Shown here: piece after piece, positions 62,167 through 63,356 of the stretch
Layout: each line of letters begins with the position of its first letter
Numbering within the stretch: position 1 is the first letter of the stretch
From: Verrucomicrobiia bacterium
GTDB taxonomy: Bacteria > Verrucomicrobiota > Verrucomicrobiia > JABWAM01
Assembly (NCBI GenBank): GCA_028687435.1
Contig: JAQUAF010000028.1
Span: forward strand, 1 to 63,356
DNA: 63,356 nucleotides
Direction of reading: 5' to 3'
Translations under genes and position numbers: made by a program
The notes under the pieces: generated by a model
Told to the model about the DNA's origin: nothing
What the model saw: only the letters and a program-made list of their open reading frames with translations
The model's database searches: none

Positions 62167-63003
62167 ATGCGTTTTCCAACTTCCATTCAATTGGGCGAGG
62201 TTTTGATTGATCCCCATGTGCATTCGAAATACTCGGATGGGTTGTCCACGCCGCGAAGCCTTTTCCGGCATGCCTGCCAGCGGGGGTTGAGCGGCCTGGT
62301 GGTCACGGACCACGATACGACCAGGCATTGGGAGGAATGTCTTCGTGCGGCCAGGCTGCATCGAATGGCCACGGCTTTGGGGATAGAGATTTCGACCCTG
62401 CAGGGGCATCTGCTTGTTTATTTTGACGCCTCGGCTTCGCCCCGGACGGTTGCGCGCGCGTTGAAGCTGGATCGCGGCGCCATTAATTTCCTGGATGTTC
62501 ATTCGGTCATCCGGCGGGTGAAGGATCTGGGCGGCATGACATGCGTGCCGCATCCTTTCGGCCTTTTTTATCCTTTGGGCGGCGATTTTTTCGAGATGGT
62601 GGATGCGGTGGAGGAGTACAACTCATGGATTTTCCACGACAACCGGCGTTATCGGAATGCTTTTGGCTATGCCAAACGTCATGAGATTGCGGCTTTGGGC
62701 GGCAGTGACAGTCATTATCCCTACACCATTGGATTCGGCGCCACGGCCGTGCCCTTGGCGGTGGATTTCAGCAAACCGGATTGGTTTTTGCATTGTCTGC
62801 GCCAGCGGTTTACCCGTCCGGTTGTTTTGCAGAAACCCCTGCACCGGAAGATCAACATTCTCAAGTCCGCGGTGAGCATTCCGCTCAACATGCGGTACAA
62901 CGCACGGTTTTTCCAATCCAAGTGGAGAAATTATTGGCGGCAGCATTACCGGGAGCTGTTGATCCCGGGGCCCGGGACGGAGCGGATGGCGGACGGCAAG
63001 TGA
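62167..63003 (+). CDS. PHP-domain phosphoesterase-like protein
   Basis: A 278-residue protein with PHP motifs DPHVHSKYSDG (about residues 15-25), VTDHDTTRH (about 46-54), GIEIST (about 75-80), VPHPFG (about 122-127) and GGSDSHYPY (about 177-185). The second half differs from the YciV/RNase AM group, ending in a basic helical tail. Probably a metal-dependent phosphoesterase; substrate unknown. Followed by a hairpin repeat copy. Confidence 0.8.
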   Translation: MRFPTSIQLGEVLIDPHVHSKYSDGLSTPRSLFRHACQRGLSGLVVTDHDTTRHWEECLRAARLHRMATALGIEISTLQGHLLVYFDASASPRTVARALKLDRGAINFLDVHSVIRRVKDLGGMTCVPHPFGLFYPLGGDFFEMVDAVEEYNSWIFHDNRRYRNAFGYAKRHEIAALGGSDSHYPYTIGFGATAVPLAVDFSKPDWFLHCLRQRFTRPVVLQKPLHRKINILKSAVSIPLNMRYNARFFQSKWRNYWRQHYRELLIPGPGTERMADGK

Positions 63004-63029
63004 TGGGGGAGAAGTGGGAACAATGCTTG

Positions 63030-63150
63030 CAGGAAAAAGCGGTGCAGGAACCCCGCTCTCCCATGGTTGGAAATGATGGAGGGCGGGGCTCCCGCACCGC
63101 CTTGCCGGTTTCCTGCATCGACCATCGAGCGTCGAGCAGTTGTCGGGCCT
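63030..63150. repeat. Dispersed hairpin repeat (copy C)
   Basis: AGCGGTGCAGGAACCCCGCT (from 63038) pairs with AGGGCGGGGCTCCCGCACCG (63079-63098), then the shared tail TGCCGGTTTCCTGCATCGAC. A GATGTTAAGGAAATTCAAAG flank, like that before copy A, follows near 63151. The rest of the window to 63356 shows no gene. Confidence 0.75.
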
Positions 63151-63356
63151 TGATGTTAAGGAAATTCAAAGTTGGCACGAAAGCACCATGGCGAAAAGAT
63201 TTTTTGACAGGATTTTTATACAAGAGGAGGACCTCCCCAACCCCTCCTTGTCAAGCTGATCTTTACCCACATCTTGTAAAGCACAATGGGTGCGAGGTCA
63301 TTTAAGACCATGCAACAAAAAAACTCACTTCTGGTAAAGATCGTAAGCGACTTCAA

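Overview
The window looks like a chromosomal segment of a Gram-negative bacterium, most likely from the Verrucomicrobiota or a related PVC-group lineage. This is inference from gene content: lpxA, ArnC/ArnB-like and heptosyltransferase-like envelope genes, DUF4838 and carbohydrate-binding secreted proteins with an MFS sugar transporter, DUF4159, DUF1844, HDOD proteins and an ISKra4-type transposase with a DUF6788-like companion. No rRNA or CRISPR array is visible. One tRNA, Leu(UAG), lies at 21762-21843.

Layout. 1-10087: a sugar-utilisation locus (MFS transporter; GntR/LacI-type regulator followed by two carbohydrate-binding secreted proteins and a DUF4838 protein) bounded and interrupted by three same-orientation copies of one ISKra4-like element: a truncated 3' end, an internally deleted copy, and one with an intact transposase. 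The transporter promoter and the regulator promoter share a CAC-TTGTCAA-GTG type palindrome, a candidate operator. 10228-15183: an accessory module with an AAA+ ATPase, a small Rmf-like protein, an ORF carrying a 329-bp MITE-like insertion, a metallophosphoesterase broken by an amber codon, an XRE regulator, an HD-domain protein and a second, intact metallophosphoesterase. 15426-20270: a His-Xaa-Ser (Hxs) peptide-modification locus: hxsD, hxsB and hxsC overlap and are probably cotranscribed; opposite them lie a multi-spanning GT39-like glycosyltransferase and a tiny secreted HxsA-type peptide ending in seven His-X-Ser triplets. 20271-21761 is repeat-rich and nearly gene-free up to the tRNA.

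21878-25858: a glycan/lipid-modification operon (epimerase, ArnC-like transferase, formyltransferase-like protein, DegT aminotransferase). 25985-37514: mostly housekeeping genes (ruvX, a frameshifted pncB, DUF4159 protein, HDOD protein, prepilin peptidase, aroE, ABC-F ATPase, heptosyltransferase, signal peptidase I). 37736-42170: five tightly overlapping genes whose order and topology resemble the core of a type IV secretion channel (VirB8/TraE-, VirB9/TraK-, VirB10/TraB-like, a lipoprotein, a membrane coiled-coil protein), without any visible ATPase. 42343-52146: assorted genes including an acetylxylan-esterase-like enzyme, a nucleotidyltransferase pair that may be a toxin-antitoxin module, a DUF4143 ATPase, PHP and MBL proteins, nusB, ribH and an SGNH protein. 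52247-63003: RodZ-like protein, ftsK, manA, lpxA, gene remnants, a PAS histidine kinase, a SurA-like isomerase, an HDOD protein and a second PHP protein.

Short dispersed hairpin repeats (GCGGTGCAGGAGCCCCGC type, and a GATTGCTTCGTCG type) sit between many of the chromosomal genes. The two most interesting systems are the Hxs locus with its embedded glycosyltransferase and the isolated type-IV-secretion-like operon. All functions are read from sequence by eye; none was confirmed by database search.
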